Shown here piece by piece: positions 1 through 8,930 of a stretch of 64,000 nucleotides of DNA. Numbering within the stretch: position 1 is the stretch's first letter; each line of letters opens with the position of its first letter. The position numbers and the translations under genes were made by a program. Source of the DNA: Bdellovibrionaceae bacterium UBA6502 (GTDB taxonomy: Bacteria > Bdellovibrionota > Bdellovibrionia > Bdellovibrionales > UBA840); NCBI GenBank assembly GCA_002436415.1, contig DJMA01000028.1, forward strand, positions 145,601 through 209,600. Reading direction: 5' to 3'. Below the pieces are notes generated by a model. The model saw only the letters and a program-made list of their open reading frames with translations. It did not search any database and had not been told where the DNA came from.

Positions 1-1055
1 TCAATTTTATGAAGACCTAAAATCCCAACCTGAGGCGGGTTTAAAATTGGCGTACTCAATAAGGAACCGAAAACCCCACCATTAGAAATAGTGAAACTTC
101 CACCTTGCATATCTTCTACTGCAAGTGTGTTGTCACGAGCTTTTAGTGCATAGTACTTAATGGATTTTTCAATTTCAGCCAAAGACATTTGATCCGCATC
201 GCGAATCACTGGAACCACTAAACCTTTTTTACCAGAAACGGCAACCGAGATATCATAGTAATTTCTGTGTACCAAATCCTGCCCATCAATGTATGAGTTT
301 ACATCCGGGTAAGCTTTCAATGCTTCCGTTACTGCTTTTGTAAAGAAACTCATAAAACCCAAACGGATGTCATGCTTCTTCTCAAATGCGTCTTTATACT
401 GACTACGAAGAGCCATGACATTTGTCATATCAATTTCATTAAAAGTAGTAAGAATAGCAGCCGTATGTTGAGCCATCACTAAGCGACTCGCAATTTTACG
501 ACGAATGCTTGGCATTTTTTTACGAGTCTCTCTCTCACCTTCCTGCACTTTCTTAGCAACAGGCTTTTCCATTTCTGCTTTTGCAGGAGCTGCTGCTGCA
601 GGCTTTGCTGCAGAACTAGAGCCTTTATCAGCAAGTACATCTTGCTTCGTTACCATTCCATGTTTTCCAGAACCAGAAACAGAAGATAAATCCTTCCCTG
701 TTTCAGCAGCTAACTTGGCAGCTGCTGGACTAGCTTTTCCGTTGTTTCCAGAGGCAGAACCCGCAGACTCTTGAGCTGGAGCAGCTTCTTCTTCAGAACT
801 ACTTCCCGCTTCCACTTCTACAGAAGTATCGATGTAACCAATCAAAGCACCCGGCTCAACCGTTTCACCTTCTTCCACTACGATTTCAACTTTACCAGAA
901 TGTTCTGCTGGCATTTCAAGGGAAGCTTTATCGGAATCGATTACCACTAAGATATCATCTACTGTGATCATACCTCCGTTTTCAACTCTCCACTCACTGA
1001 TATCTACTTCAGTGATACTTTCTGCTACTGTAGGAATACGAATTTCCTGTTTCAT
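1..1055 (-). CDS. sucB: Dihydrolipoyllysine-residue succinyltransferase, 2-oxoglutarate dehydrogenase E2 (3' part outside window)
   Basis: This is the E2 core of the 2-oxoglutarate dehydrogenase complex, which transfers succinyl groups from E1 to CoA in the TCA cycle. The minus-strand frame is open from the ATG at 1055 to the window edge, giving about 351 residues. Residues 1-80 are a biotinyl/lipoyl domain with the lipoylation site IDSDKASLEMP (Lys43). An Ala/Pro/Ser/Lys-rich linker follows, then a peripheral-subunit-binding segment (SGSGKHGMVTKQDV), a second linker, and the start of the acyltransferase domain (MPSIRRKIASRL). The catalytic HxxxD motif lies beyond the edge. The start codon is one base after the sucA stop, so the two are one operon. 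A dihydrolipoamide dehydrogenase gene may follow outside the window (inference). Confidence 0.95.
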   Translation of the reverse strand, partial: MKQEIRIPTVAESITEVDISEWRVENGGMITVDDILVVIDSDKASLEMPAEHSGKVEIVVEEGETVEPGALIGYIDTSVEVEAGSSSEEEAAPAQESAGSASGNNGKASPAAAKLAAETGKDLSSVSGSGKHGMVTKQDVLADKGSSSAAKPAAAAPAKAEMEKPVAKKVQEGERETRKKMPSIRRKIASRLVMAQHTAAILTTFNEIDMTNVMALRSQYKDAFEKKHDIRLGFMSFFTKAVTEALKAYPDVNSYIDGQDLVHRNYYDISVAVSGKKGLVVPVIRDADQMSLAEIEKSIKYYALKARDNTLAVEDMQGGSFTISNGGVFGSLLSTPILNPPQVGILGLHKI

Positions 1056-1056
1056 T

Positions 1057-3822
1057 TTATAGTCCTTCCCAAATTCTATTTAAAATTTCTTCTTGTTCTT
1101 GATTGTGTTTTTGACCACTACCAGTGGCTGGAGATGCCGAACGCTTTCTAGACACCACTCTTACATCACGACCGAATTTTGCAAAACGATCTCTGATAAA
1201 ATACCAAGCTCCCATATTCTCTGGTTCTTCTTGGCACCAAACAATATCTACCTTTGACGAGTAATCACTCAACAGAGCCTTCACTTGCTCTTCAGGGAAA
1301 GGATATAGTTGTTCTATACGAACAATCCCTACTTTTTCACTTTCATTTTCAGAGCGTCTCGCTTCTAAATCAAAGTAAACTTTACCTGTACAGAATACTA
1401 GGCGCTCAACTTTTGTTGGCTCCAATACATCTGGCAATACTTCATGGAATCTACCTTCAGAAAGATTATCCATTCCACAAACAACTTTAGGATGTCGCAA
1501 TAAACTTTTTGGAGACATGATTACCAATGGTTTTCTGAAATCACGCTTTACCTGACGACGTAAGATGTGGAACAGCTGCGCCGGGTTCGTTAAGTTAGCC
1601 ACTTGCATATTGTTTTCCGCACAAAGCTGCAGGAATCTCTCTAAGCGAGCCGAGCTATGCTCAGGGCCCTGACCTTCATAACCATGCGGTAATAACATCA
1701 CAAGGCCACTCATTCTTTGCCACTTTGACTCACTACTTGCAATAAACTGATCAATGATCACCTGCGCACCATTGGCGAAGTCACCAAACTGGGCTTCCCA
1801 AATCGTTAAGCACTTTGGATTTGCCATTGAGTAACCAAATTCAAAACCTAAAACTCCAACCTCAGAAAGGGAAGAGTTATATAGACTTACTTTTTCTTGC
1901 CCCTCTTTTAAATGATTAATTGGAACGTAGTACTCTCTCGTATCATTATTTGTCCAAACGGCATGACGATGACTAAAAGTACCACGGCCTACATCTTGAC
2001 CTGTCATACGAACCGGATGACCTTCTAAAGCAAGACTCGCAAAACAAAGGTTTTCAACAAAACCCCAGTCCATTAGTTTTTCACCATTGGCCATGGCAGT
2101 TCTATCTTTTAAAAGACGATTTAATTTTTTAACCCAAGGAAAACTTTCTTTTTGCCCCGAGATAGCTTGAGCGGCCAATTCTAAATCATCACGATTAGCA
2201 CCTGTCATAGGAGATTCTGTGAAATCATCAGATTTAGCAACTCTGATCTTTGACCAATCGTCTTTCAAGTAATTTACTTCTTGGATTTTTTCGTTAGAAC
2301 GAGTTTCTTCTAATCTAGAGTTTAGATCTTCTGAAAACTCTTTCTCTGCCTTTTTGAGATAAGCTGAATCAATCACATTTTGAGAAACTAGTTTTTTCGC
2401 ATAGATATTTGCCGGACTTTCATGTTTATCAATCAAGGCATACATTTTTGGTTGCGTAAAGCGAGGCTCATCGGACTCATTGTGACCATATTTACGGTAA
2501 CAATAAATATCAACAACAACATCACGATCGAAACGCTGACGAATCTCTAATGCCATATGCATAGCATGTACAACCGCCTCCGCATCATCACCATTTACGT
2601 GAAAAATCGGAGTTTCTAGCATTTTAAAAATGTCTGTACAATACATGGTCGAACGAGAATCTTCAGGATTCGTCGTAAAACCAACTTGGTTATTAATAAC
2701 AATGTGTAATGTTCCCCCTGTGGAGAAACCTTCTAAATGTCCAAGGTTAATGGTTTCATAAACCACCCCTTGGCCCGCAACCGCGGCATCACCATGAATC
2801 GCCACAGGAACGCACTTTTTCTTATCCCCTTTGTAACGAGACTCTTGCTTACTTCGAGCAATTCCCTCAACAACAGGATCAATAAACTCTAAATGTGATG
2901 GGTTCGGCGCAAGACTTAAGTGAACATTTTTTCCAGAAGGAGTTTTACGGTCTGCAGAAAAGCCAAGATGGTATTTTACATCTCCATCTCCTTCTACTCC
3001 ATCCGGTAAATGAGCCCCTTCAAATTCAGTGAAAATTGCACCATAATTTTTACGTAGAACGTTTGCTAAAACATTCAAACGACCTCGGTGAGCCATACCA
3101 ATTACGAATTCTTCAATTCCTAATTCGCCACCATAATCTAAAAGAGATTCCATGGCTGGAATCAAACCCGTTCCACCTTCTAGGCTGAAACGTTTCATAC
3201 CAACGTATTTTTTATGTAGAAAAGACTCAAAAGTTTCTGCACGAACTAGATCGTTTAAGATATGTTTTTTATCATCCGCCGAAAACTGATGGTCATTTCT
3301 AGTTGGCTCCATTCGCTGCTCTAGCCACTCAACCAATTGGTTATCACGAATGTGCTTATACTCAACGCCAATGCTTCCGCAGTAAGTCTCTTCCAGAGCC
3401 GATACGATGTCTTTTAGTTTTGCTTTTTTTAAACCCAAACTAGAGGCTTCGTTAAACTCTTTTTCTAAATCTTGATTGCTAAAACCATGATCAGTAATCT
3501 CTAAAGAAGCCTTGGTTCGCAAAGTCTCTTGTGGATTTAGTGGATTAATCTTAGCCGCCAAATGCCCCATGCTTCGATAAGCATAGATCAAATCTCTAAC
3601 CCCAACATCAGAAGCACTAGCAGCTGGTGCAGAAGAATTAGAGCCAGCAACAAAATCCACATAAGGACTTGGCACCGGAGAATCCGGAATTGCAGCATAG
3701 TCAAAACCAGAAAAGAAAGCTCGCCAACTCGGCTCTAGGTTTTCTGGATCGTTTTTGTACTGCTCATAAAGGTTTTCAATTTCGCTGGGACTTGCACTAT
3801 CGATAAAAGTAAAATCTTTCAT
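1057..3822 (-). CDS. sucA: 2-oxoglutarate dehydrogenase E1 component
   Basis: This thiamine-diphosphate enzyme decarboxylates 2-oxoglutarate and passes the succinyl group to lipoyl-E2. The protein has 921 residues, close to the family's usual 930. It opens with the typical E1 N-terminal segment (LYEQYKNDPENLEPSWRAFF). GMAHRGRLNVL lies near residue 244, the ThDP/Mg motif GDAAVAGQGVVYE near 344 and YGHNESDEP near 449. The C-terminal half carries the transketolase-like region (TGQDVGRGTFSHRHAV, GPEHSSARLERFLQL). The ATG at 3822 has a weak AGG Shine-Dalgarno. The gene is the first of a sucA-sucB operon reading leftwards. Confidence 0.97.
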   Translation of the reverse strand: MKDFTFIDSASPSEIENLYEQYKNDPENLEPSWRAFFSGFDYAAIPDSPVPSPYVDFVAGSNSSAPAASASDVGVRDLIYAYRSMGHLAAKINPLNPQETLRTKASLEITDHGFSNQDLEKEFNEASSLGLKKAKLKDIVSALEETYCGSIGVEYKHIRDNQLVEWLEQRMEPTRNDHQFSADDKKHILNDLVRAETFESFLHKKYVGMKRFSLEGGTGLIPAMESLLDYGGELGIEEFVIGMAHRGRLNVLANVLRKNYGAIFTEFEGAHLPDGVEGDGDVKYHLGFSADRKTPSGKNVHLSLAPNPSHLEFIDPVVEGIARSKQESRYKGDKKKCVPVAIHGDAAVAGQGVVYETINLGHLEGFSTGGTLHIVINNQVGFTTNPEDSRSTMYCTDIFKMLETPIFHVNGDDAEAVVHAMHMALEIRQRFDRDVVVDIYCYRKYGHNESDEPRFTQPKMYALIDKHESPANIYAKKLVSQNVIDSAYLKKAEKEFSEDLNSRLEETRSNEKIQEVNYLKDDWSKIRVAKSDDFTESPMTGANRDDLELAAQAISGQKESFPWVKKLNRLLKDRTAMANGEKLMDWGFVENLCFASLALEGHPVRMTGQDVGRGTFSHRHAVWTNNDTREYYVPINHLKEGQEKVSLYNSSLSEVGVLGFEFGYSMANPKCLTIWEAQFGDFANGAQVIIDQFIASSESKWQRMSGLVMLLPHGYEGQGPEHSSARLERFLQLCAENNMQVANLTNPAQLFHILRRQVKRDFRKPLVIMSPKSLLRHPKVVCGMDNLSEGRFHEVLPDVLEPTKVERLVFCTGKVYFDLEARRSENESEKVGIVRIEQLYPFPEEQVKALLSDYSSKVDIVWCQEEPENMGAWYFIRDRFAKFGRDVRVVSRKRSASPATGSGQKHNQEQEEILNRIWEGL

Positions 3823-4122
3823 AGATTACCTAAGGTGTTAAAAAAGTTATCGTTCTCGCCCTAGTGTAGTTTAGAGAGGCCTTTCCGACAATTCTTTTCG
3901 CTGCGCACATAGCGTTAAGTGCTCGTTTCTACTACGAAAGTTAGGAAACGGAAAAAAGTTCTCAGTTGTACTAGATCTTAGGTAGTTCTTAAAAAAATTA
4001 TCTAGAAATTGGTCCTGCACCAAAACAAAACAAATAATTTTACATTTCTCTATTTCTTAAGCTTTCCTTACATAATTCCGATTCAATAATAACAACTTAG
4101 CATTTTGGAGCAGAGTGACTTC
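3823..4122. other. Divergent intergenic region between sucA and the DUF3307 gene
   Basis: This 300-base spacer separates sucA (minus) from the DUF3307/cNMP-binding pair (plus). Apart from the FliA-like site listed separately at 4057-4084, no hairpin with a T tract and no small ORF with a convincing ribosome site was seen. The sucA promoter must lie here, but I could not pick it out with confidence. Confidence 0.5.
4057..4084 (+). promoter_or_regulatory. Candidate FliA (sigma-28)-like promoter for the DUF3307/cNMP-binding pair
   Basis: TTAAGCTT (4057-4064), a 12-base spacer and TCCGATTC (4077-4084) resemble the sigma-28 consensus TAAAGTTT-N11-GCCGATAA. The spacing equals that of the better site in front of the chemoreceptor gene at 35820-35847. 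The -10 element ends 39 bases before the ATG at 4123. This is pattern matching by eye. Confidence 0.4.
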
Positions 4123-4521
4123 ATGGAACAACAACTTGGGATTTTTTTAGAGATATTAATTCTCTTTCAAATTAAACACTTCTTAGCGGATTTTCCTCTG
4201 CAAGTGGACTATATGTTGTTCAGAAAAACCAGCCCAAACTGGGATTTCTTCTTACCACTGCTTGCACATTGTTTAGTCCATGCAGCAATGACCTTAGCGA
4301 TTTGTTTATACTACACACCCAATTTATGGTGGCTAGCACCGGTGGATCTAGTAATTCATTTCACCATGGACAGAGTAAAATCCAGCCCCAAATTATTAGG
4401 TCGATACAATGACCTTAAAAAAGCTTCCTACTGGTGGTCACTTGGCTTAGACCAAATGGTACACCACCTTACCCATATATACATCGCATACTATATGGTC
4501 AAGGAGGGTTTAAATGGCTAA
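4123..4521 (+). CDS. DUF3307 family integral membrane protein
   Basis: This is a 132-residue membrane protein of unknown function. It shows the conserved polar pattern of DUF3307: an early KHFLADFPLQ, a central HCLVHAAMT, then PVDLVIHFTMDRVKS and a late DQMVHHLTH. The repeated His/Asp residues lie within or beside four hydrophobic segments. A TTG at 4105 would add six residues, but the ATG at 4123 is preferred. Its 3' end overlaps the next gene by 8 bases, and that gene's strong GGAGGG ribosome site lies inside it, so the two are probably translated together. The link to a cyclic-nucleotide-binding protein is the only functional hint. Confidence 0.8.
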   Translation: MEQQLGIFLEILILFQIKHFLADFPLQVDYMLFRKTSPNWDFFLPLLAHCLVHAAMTLAICLYYTPNLWWLAPVDLVIHFTMDRVKSSPKLLGRYNDLKKASYWWSLGLDQMVHHLTHIYIAYYMVKEGLNG

Positions 4522-5527
4522 TAAACCAGGCCCTATCACCCTTAAAAAAGGCGATCCTTTGTTTGCTGAAGGAGATTCCAGTGACGCTATGTATGTGGTC
4601 AAAAGCGGCGGAATTGCCATTACTAAACGCAAAGGTGATGGAGAAATTGAACTAGCCAGAATCATGCCTGGCCAACTGTTTGGAGAAATGGCCTTCTTCG
4701 ACAATCGCCCAAGGTCTGCTGGAGCACGCGCTGCTTTACCAGGAACCGTAGTAATTGCATTACCTTTTTCCGCATTACACGCGCAGTTTAAAACTTTTCC
4801 TGAGTGGCTAAAGTCTATGGTTCGCACTGTGAATGAAAACCTTCGCAATGCAAACAAGAGAATTCAAGCCCTAGAGAAACTTGAAAAAGAAGATGAACAA
4901 AAGTTCCCTCCTCACACAGTAACAAAGTTATGTGGGATATTAACTCTAGTTGCCGCAAGACATGGTGAAAAAGAGAGCCATGAAGACAAAGAAAGCCTAG
5001 TTGTACCTGGTGGAACTCTCAGAAACTACACCATCCAAATATTCCAAGAACCTACTCACAAAATGAACACACTCATGGAGTGGCTTGGTGAACTTGGGAT
5101 TTTAGACGTAGAATCCCTAGGAGAAGGCCAACAACAAATTCGGTTTCACAAATATGAGCTTCTTTGCAATTTTACAGAGTGGTATAACAAGTGGCTATTT
5201 ACCGCTGACGATAAAAAAATAAGCATCGATGAATCCGAAATGCCAATCCTAAAAGCCCTTATGTTCTACGCCGAAAAACAAGAAAAAGAAGAAGACGGTT
5301 CTTACAAGCTTTTCGTAAACAACATTAGAAACCACTCTTTAGAAGACTTGGACTACCTAGTTGATATTGGTGACTACGATAGTTTAATCAATAAAAAGGT
5401 TCTAGGCGAAAAACTTCAAGAAGAAGGCGGAATCACTGTTAGCTTCAAACCGGAAGTAATGGAAAGAGTCTTACCTTTTTGGGAAATCCTCTTTCACATC
5501 CAGAAGAAAGACGGTCTTAAAAAATAA
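4514..5527 (+). CDS. Cyclic-nucleotide-binding (Crp-like sensor) domain protein
   Basis: The first ~125 of 337 residues form a cNMP-binding beta-roll: KKGDPLFAEGDSSDAMYVV, then the phosphate-binding cassette PGQLFGEMAFFDNRPRSAGA, followed by a long C-helix (residues ~100-130). The cassette keeps the Gly-Glu and Arg that contact cyclic nucleotide. The remaining ~200 residues do not match the classic Crp recognition helix. Residues ~165-220 could form a divergent winged helix, which is a guess. The protein could be a cAMP-responsive regulator or a non-DNA-binding effector. Translation starts at ATG 4514 behind AGGAGGG, which is embedded in the DUF3307 gene. It ends 3 bases from the convergent pyruvate kinase stop, with no terminator visible. 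Confidence 0.85.
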   Translation: MANKPGPITLKKGDPLFAEGDSSDAMYVVKSGGIAITKRKGDGEIELARIMPGQLFGEMAFFDNRPRSAGARAALPGTVVIALPFSALHAQFKTFPEWLKSMVRTVNENLRNANKRIQALEKLEKEDEQKFPPHTVTKLCGILTLVAARHGEKESHEDKESLVVPGGTLRNYTIQIFQEPTHKMNTLMEWLGELGILDVESLGEGQQQIRFHKYELLCNFTEWYNKWLFTADDKKISIDESEMPILKALMFYAEKQEKEEDGSYKLFVNNIRNHSLEDLDYLVDIGDYDSLINKKVLGEKLQEEGGITVSFKPEVMERVLPFWEILFHIQKKDGLKK

Positions 5528-5530
5528 GAC

Positions 5531-7000
5531 CTAATCTAAAAACCTCAGTGGCATAGGCATATCTACGGATTCAACCACCTCTTTATCGATGGTAAACACT
5601 CTAACCGTGTTGGTTTTAGCACCACTGCGAATCGGTTGTCCCATAGTTAAAACTACCTTTTCACCAAAATCCGCCAAACCAAGTGCGTGAATTTTACTTT
5701 GCAGCCTTGCAATTAAACTCTCTACATCATCATAAGGCTCGATCTTAATGGTTTGAATTCCCCAAACCAATTCGAGTCTATTTAAAGTGTCAGTAATATG
5801 AGTAGCAGCAATAATTTGCGCTTTCGGTCTAAAACCAGAAATAAAGGTGGCGGTTTTTCCTGAAGTGGTTAAACAAAGAATCACCTTAGCATCTAAAACT
5901 TCAGCAGTTAGAGAGGCGCTAGCAGCAATACTCTCAGGAACCGTTTCAAAATTACTCTTCTTTTTACGAATGTAATAAGAAGCAGATTCCTTTTCCACTT
6001 CCATAGAGATTTCATGCATTGTAGATACACATTCCGCTGGGAAGTTTCCTGCTGCCGATTCAGCAGACAGCATTAAGGCATCAGTACCGTCTAAAATTGC
6101 ATTTGCCACATCAGTAATTTCTGCTCGTGTTGGACGCGGGTTATTAACCATAGAATCTAACATTTGCGTTGCCGTAATCACTGGTTTCATTTGGCGATTA
6201 CATTCTTTTATGATTTTCTTCTGAACAGAGGCTAAGCGAGTTTGACCTATCTCAATAGCCAAGTCTCCCCTAGCAACCATGATAGCATCTGATTTTTTAA
6301 CAATCCTCTGCAAATCATCTAATGCCTCAAGCATTTCAATTTTTGCAACGGTTTTTGTTTTAGGACTTTTTTCGTCCACAAGCTTTCTCAAACGAAGCAT
6401 ATCCTCACTAGAACGAACAAAGCTCAAAGCGACATAATCTACCTGCTGCTCTAAGCCAAAGGCTAAATCTTTTAAATCTTTTTCAGTCAGACAATCCACA
6501 GATAAATTGGCACCAGGAACATTCATTCCCTTACGATCTTTTAACTTGCCACCGTAAATCACGGTCGCATTTACTATATCACCTTCAACGGAATCAACCG
6601 CCAATTCAATCAAACCGTCATCTAAAAGAATTCTTTCTCCTTGAGAAACGTCTTTGTGAAGAGTTGGAAAATCTGTAGAGATATCACTTCCTTTTCCCAA
6701 TTCAAAAGATGGAGAAATTCGAACTTTCTGCCCAACCTCTAGAGAAATAAAACCGTTCTCAAACTTACCTACACGAATCTTCGGCCCCTGCAAATCTTGT
6801 AAAATAGAAACAGGCGCTCTCAACTCTTTGGATAGCTCTCTCAGATTTTTAATCACCTGAATATGATCTTCATGACTTCCGTGGGAAAAATTAAGGCGGG
6901 CAACATTCATTCCCGCTTCGATTAATGATTTCAATTTCTCTTTGCTGTTACTAGCGGGGCCAATGGTGGCCACCACTTTAACTCTACGTTGTGCTAACAT
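5531..7000 (-). CDS. pyk: Pyruvate kinase
   Basis: The enzyme transfers phosphate from phosphoenolpyruvate to ADP in the last step of glycolysis. The 489-residue length is usual for bacterial enzymes without an extra C-terminal PEP-utilising domain. Visible motifs are VVATIGPAS at the N terminus, ARLNFSHGSHEDH, ILQDLQGPKIR, the metal/substrate segment VAKIEMLEALDDL followed by VARGDLAIEIG, ITATQMLDSM and MLSAESAAG. The usual IEN of the active-site strand is IEM here. The gene follows the coiled-coil gene by 17 bases on the same strand and is probably co-transcribed with it. Confidence 0.97.
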   Translation of the reverse strand: MLAQRRVKVVATIGPASNSKEKLKSLIEAGMNVARLNFSHGSHEDHIQVIKNLRELSKELRAPVSILQDLQGPKIRVGKFENGFISLEVGQKVRISPSFELGKGSDISTDFPTLHKDVSQGERILLDDGLIELAVDSVEGDIVNATVIYGGKLKDRKGMNVPGANLSVDCLTEKDLKDLAFGLEQQVDYVALSFVRSSEDMLRLRKLVDEKSPKTKTVAKIEMLEALDDLQRIVKKSDAIMVARGDLAIEIGQTRLASVQKKIIKECNRQMKPVITATQMLDSMVNNPRPTRAEITDVANAILDGTDALMLSAESAAGNFPAECVSTMHEISMEVEKESASYYIRKKKSNFETVPESIAASASLTAEVLDAKVILCLTTSGKTATFISGFRPKAQIIAATHITDTLNRLELVWGIQTIKIEPYDDVESLIARLQSKIHALGLADFGEKVVLTMGQPIRSGAKTNTVRVFTIDKEVVESVDMPMPLRFLD

Positions 7001-7017
7001 ATTTTAAATCTTTCGTT

Positions 7018-8676
7018 TTAAGCTTTTGTTTGACTTCTTACGAGCTGCTCCATTTCACGGCGGTGCCTTTTCTCAAGGTTTTCCATAGACTCTGCGTGCT
7101 GCTCTTTTAGTTGAGATAACCTTACTTCGGCTTGAAGTCTAGTGCTTTCTAAGTTTCTAATGTTTTCCTTTGATCTTGCTCGCATATCAGCACGATGCTT
7201 CTTCTCCATCTCACGACTGCTAGATTGCTGTGCATCTTTTAATTCTTGAATCTTCTTCTCGTAACTCAACTGCATATGGGCCAACTTTTCACGATTTGAT
7301 TTATCAATTTCTTTAAAACGCTCTTTGTATTGATTAACTACTAGGCGTTGCTCTGACTTTAATGTATCGCGAAGTTCTTTCATATCCGCTTGATTAGAAG
7401 TACGAATCTCTTTAATTGCAGTCTCATAGTAATTTCTGAGCTTTTCCTCAGAGGTTTGCTTTAACTGCGTCAATTGATCGATTCTTTCCTCATACTCCGC
7501 TTTAAGCTGCTGGTTTTTCAAATCTCTTGTCCAAACCTGCTCCTCGATATTTTCCTCTTGCTTAACCTTAAGGTTGTGCATTTCGCCGCGATATCTACGA
7601 TTTAACTGATTTACCAGTTCATTTTTCTCTTTGTTGAGCTCACGAATGTCTTTAGTGTGCTCATCCTTCATACTCGCCAGAGAAAGAAGCCTTTGCTCTT
7701 CCAATTTTTGATTAGAATCACGCATCTGATCTTTCACGTTTTGCACCTGAGCTGCATTGCTAGCTTTGTTTGCAATTAGCTTACTCTGGTAATCAATGTC
7801 TTTTTTGCGGATTTCTGATTTCAAAGAACTTTCACGATTGGATAAACGCCTCGTTACATCTTCTTTAAAATCCGCTCTGGCCTCTTCGGAAGATTGTACA
7901 TAGTCACGAATGGCTTGTTGGTATTTATCCTTAACCCTTTGAATCCCCTCAGAGTGCTGCTCTTGTTGCACTTTCTGGACCGTATCATTTAATTTACGAT
8001 CACTTTCAATGGTAGTTTGAAAGTCTTTAGACATCTTTTCTGCCTGAAACTTTTTGGCACGCTCTAAATCAGATATTGCATTTTCGGAAGTTTTTCTTAG
8101 GTCTTCGTATTGCCTTTGCTTATCATTTAACTGGCGACGGTGAGAGCTTTTTAATGAATTCGTAGACTTCTCATGAGCCTCTCTAAGCTCATTGGTTTTC
8201 TTTTTCATAGCCTCATTTTGCCCGCGCAATGAGCTATCTACGTATTCCTGGTATTCTCTATCTTTTTCTTGAATTTGCGTCTCATAAGAATTTCGAAGAA
8301 GTTGCTTTTGGGAACTAGAAACTTCTTTTTGTCTTTCAATTTCTTGCTCATAATTTTTACGACTGTTCGTCATTTTGGATTCATAACTCTCAGTCAATCC
8401 ACCGAGACGATTTTGATAGGTTTTTTGCAGCTTCTGAATTTCGCCTTGGTAATACTCATCTTTTTCACTTAAAGCCACACGACTTCCCTGGCGCATTCCA
8501 TCCATTCGCTTCTGATGCTCTTCTTTTAAAGTGCGAACCTCATCAACATGACGTTGACGAATATCAGCAACCTCTTTGCGATGTCGTTTTTCCGCTTGAG
8601 CGTATTTCTTTCTGTGCTCGCGATCACGATTTTCAACCAAACGTCCATCAGATCCAGAACTAGAAATTGAAGCCAT
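7018..8676 (-). CDS. Long coiled-coil protein, function unknown
   Basis: This 552-residue protein is almost entirely charged, helical heptad sequence rich in Glu, Lys, Gln and Arg. It has no signal peptide, no membrane segment and very few prolines, so it should be a cytoplasmic rod. Short charged units such as YESKM, YEEKI and KHRRELE-type segments recur without a strict period. I do not recognise a family. The ATG at 8676 is chosen over an upstream TTG (8694) because GGGAGGAG sits directly before it. The gene leads an operon with pyk, but nothing in the sequence explains that link. A filament or scaffold role is a guess. Confidence 0.8.
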   Translation of the reverse strand: MASISSSGSDGRLVENRDREHRKKYAQAEKRHRKEVADIRQRHVDEVRTLKEEHQKRMDGMRQGSRVALSEKDEYYQGEIQKLQKTYQNRLGGLTESYESKMTNSRKNYEQEIERQKEVSSSQKQLLRNSYETQIQEKDREYQEYVDSSLRGQNEAMKKKTNELREAHEKSTNSLKSSHRRQLNDKQRQYEDLRKTSENAISDLERAKKFQAEKMSKDFQTTIESDRKLNDTVQKVQQEQHSEGIQRVKDKYQQAIRDYVQSSEEARADFKEDVTRRLSNRESSLKSEIRKKDIDYQSKLIANKASNAAQVQNVKDQMRDSNQKLEEQRLLSLASMKDEHTKDIRELNKEKNELVNQLNRRYRGEMHNLKVKQEENIEEQVWTRDLKNQQLKAEYEERIDQLTQLKQTSEEKLRNYYETAIKEIRTSNQADMKELRDTLKSEQRLVVNQYKERFKEIDKSNREKLAHMQLSYEKKIQELKDAQQSSSREMEKKHRADMRARSKENIRNLESTRLQAEVRLSQLKEQHAESMENLEKRHRREMEQLVRSQTKA

Positions 8677-8783
8677 ATCTCCTCCCTGAGACAATTCTGC
8701 TGTTTTAGTTTAGCACAATTGCATTTCGCAAAGGAACGGGCCTATATATATAAAGACTAAATCAAGACACTATCTAGACCATC

Positions 8784-8835
8784 GTCTTAGTGAAACCCCT
8801 GAAAAACGAAGGTTTTTTTAGCAAAAAACTAAGAC
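8784..8835. repeat. Inverted repeat with nested stem in the spacer before the coiled-coil gene
   Basis: GTCTTAGT (8784-8791) and ACTAAGAC (8828-8835) are perfectly inverted. They enclose a possible inner AAACC/GGTTT stem and a T7 run. The region lies between the lipoprotein gene's stop and the start of the coiled-coil gene, both on the minus strand. It could be a transcript end or an operator; neither fits cleanly. Confidence 0.35.
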
Positions 8836-8930
8836 TTAGAGCTTTAAGTATCTATTTTTTAAGCGAAAGAAATTAATGAGCCTCAAAAATAAAAAACCAA
8901 TAAACTTTGACTAAAATCCTTAGGCCTAAA

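Noticed and set aside
505..774. Plus-strand ORF of 89 codons
   Set aside because: It is the complement of the Ala/Ser/Pro-rich linker of sucB, which explains its composition. It has no ribosome site.
4510..4857. Minus-strand ORF opposite the cNMP-binding gene
   Set aside because: It lies entirely opposite a well-supported domain on the plus strand and has no ribosome site or recognisable product.
8791..8820. Plus-strand terminator before the T7 at 8814-8820
   Set aside because: No plus-strand gene precedes it, so it is recorded only as part of an inverted repeat.
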